NCBI GenBank assembly: GCA_003259005.1
Contig: QLII01000001.1
Location: forward strand, 1,984,001 to 2,048,000
Direction: 5' to 3'
Length of the DNA stretch: 64,000 nucleotides
Source of the DNA: Spirosoma telluris
Lineage (GTDB): Bacteria > Bacteroidota > Bacteroidia > Cytophagales > Spirosomataceae
The notes below the pieces were generated by a model. The model searched no databases and had not been told where the DNA came from. It saw only the letters and a list, made by a program, of their open reading frames with translations. Positions 63,085 through 64,000 of the stretch are shown piece by piece. Every line of letters starts with the position of its first letter. Position 1 is the first letter of the stretch. A program made the position numbers and the translations under genes.

Positions 63085-64000
63085 ATGCAGTTTCATACCG
63101 AATTTTCGCCCGAAGCACTCCCCTACCGCATTGGTCTGAAAAGCCAGATTGTGACAATTGGCTCTTGTTTTGCCGAAGTTATGGGGCAGCGGTTAGCCAA
63201 CAATAAACTAACCATACTCAACAATCCGTTTGGTACCATCTTCAACCCTGTTTCCATTGCGAAACTGCTGGCGATGGCCCTGTATGGCAACACGCCTGAT
63301 GAAAATCGCTATGTCGAGCGGGATGGAGTTTGGTTTCATTACGATTTTCATTCCTCGCTCTGGGCCACCAGTCAGGATGAACTTCGTACTAAACTTGTTG
63401 CCTCTTTAGTTCAAACATCCGAAGCTATTCGTAAAGCGGACTTCCTGTTGCTCACGCTCGGTTCAGCCATAGTCTATCGTCATATCGAAACGGGCAAAGT
63501 AGTGGCGAATTGCCACAAAATGCCAGGGGCTTTGTTTGAGAAATACCTATACCAGATCGATCACCTTCGTGACGACCTGACCCGGCTGTTGAAAACGCTG
63601 CATAAGGCAAATCCAAAACTAAAGGTTCTACTCACCGTTAGCCCCGTTCGGCATACCCGCGACACGTTGCCACTCAACAATGTGAGCAAATCTATCCTGC
63701 GTGTCATTGCGCATGAGCTTACTGTATGGAATGACTGGATTGCCTATTTTCCAGCTTATGAACTGATGATGGACGATCTGCGGGATTATCGGTTTTATGA
63801 AGCCGATTTGATTCACCCGAACCCACAGGCGCACGATTATATTTTCGGAAAGTTTGCCGAAAGTGCGTTTGATCCTGAACTTCGCGACTTTGTTGCTAAA
63901 TGGTCACAAATTAGCAAATCGCTGGCGCATCAACCACTCTACGGTGACAACAACCTGAACTACCAGCAGTTTCTGCTAAAATTAGTAGCCGAATTAGAAA
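63085..64000 (+). CDS. GSCFA-domain protein, 3' end outside window
   Basis: This is the first 305 residues of a GSCFA-family protein, an SGNH-hydrolase-like domain widespread in Bacteroidota. The family name motif is VTIGSCFAEVMGQRL at residues about 25-39; other typical segments are NNPFGTIFNPVSIAKLL, LLLTLGSAIVYRH and FYEADLIHPNPQAHDYIFGKF (late SGNH Asp/His region). No signal peptide. The frame is open to the window end. The ATG at 63085 is in the conserved frame; an ATG at 63081 is in another frame. Confidence 0.87.
   Translation, partial: MQFHTEFSPEALPYRIGLKSQIVTIGSCFAEVMGQRLANNKLTILNNPFGTIFNPVSIAKLLAMALYGNTPDENRYVERDGVWFHYDFHSSLWATSQDELRTKLVASLVQTSEAIRKADFLLLTLGSAIVYRHIETGKVVANCHKMPGALFEKYLYQIDHLRDDLTRLLKTLHKANPKLKVLLTVSPVRHTRDTLPLNNVSKSILRVIAHELTVWNDWIAYFPAYELMMDDLRDYRFYEADLIHPNPQAHDYIFGKFAESAFDPELRDFVAKWSQISKSLAHQPLYGDNNLNYQQFLLKLVAELE

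Overview
The window is ordinary chromosomal DNA from a Bacteroidota bacterium, most likely a Cytophagales member close to Spirosoma. This is an inference from family content: a CarboxypepD_reg-type TonB receptor, DUF4494, GSCFA, Uma2 paralogs, single-chain GlyS, plus the Bacteroidota -7 box TAnnTTTG upstream of several genes. There are no rRNA or tRNA genes, phage, IS elements or CRISPR arrays that I could recognise. The first gene (queG) and the last (GSCFA protein) run off the ends.

Layout. 1-3.1 kb: queG end, kynU, a secreted hypothetical and a broken esterase. 3.2-11.7 kb: a minus-strand metal-handling region (secreted HMA protein, Met/His-rich outer-membrane protein, BNR-repeat protein with CECC, Cys-rich four-helix copper protein, GT61 glycosyltransferase, HMA-AraC fusion regulator, TonB receptor with a Cys-Cys pair in its plug, Cys-rich secreted partner). 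11.8-18 kb: DUF4494 protein, a dienoyl-CoA reductase/isomerase pair for unsaturated fatty acids, an MFS transporter with a zinc dehydrogenase, and a GDPD. 18-27.6 kb: M48 protease, LLM oxidoreductase, leuS, a polytopic membrane protein, an S8 protease. 27.7-35.2 kb: sulfur assimilation (TSUP transporter, metZ, cysH, cysD, cysN) interrupted by a toxin-antitoxin pair and a Gfo/Idh/MocA oxidoreductase. 35.2-39.2 kb: Uma2 protein, glyS, prs, rplY. 39.3-47.9 kb: a second copper region (copA and a 68-aa chaperone divergent from a CusA-type RND pump, then a two-component system). 48-52.5 kb: dabB and dabA, an energised inorganic-carbon uptake pair. 53-56 kb: ABC transporter/GntR operon. 56-64 kb: small secreted proteins, prfC, a DUF423 protein, yggS, a coiled-coil protein, rpsF-rpsR-rplI, a second Uma2 protein and the GSCFA gene.

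Two features run through the whole window. First, eleven genes, including essential leuS, prs and rplY, are split by sixteen frameshifts. Every one is repaired by adding a single base, nearly always in a homopolymer, and each repaired gene then has a whole number of codons. This points to uncorrected homopolymer deletions in the assembly rather than gene decay, so I annotate these as full-length genes with a frameshift note. Second, many intergenic gaps contain long, near-perfect inverted repeats. Some are plain terminators. Others belong to recurring sequence families and sit between co-directional genes or over start and stop codons.

Most promising leads: the copper region with a regulator that carries its own HMA metal-binding domain; a two-hairpin leader before the sulfur genes; a GntR operator whose half-sites recur in the same operon's terminator; and DabAB in an apparently heterotrophic Bacteroidota.
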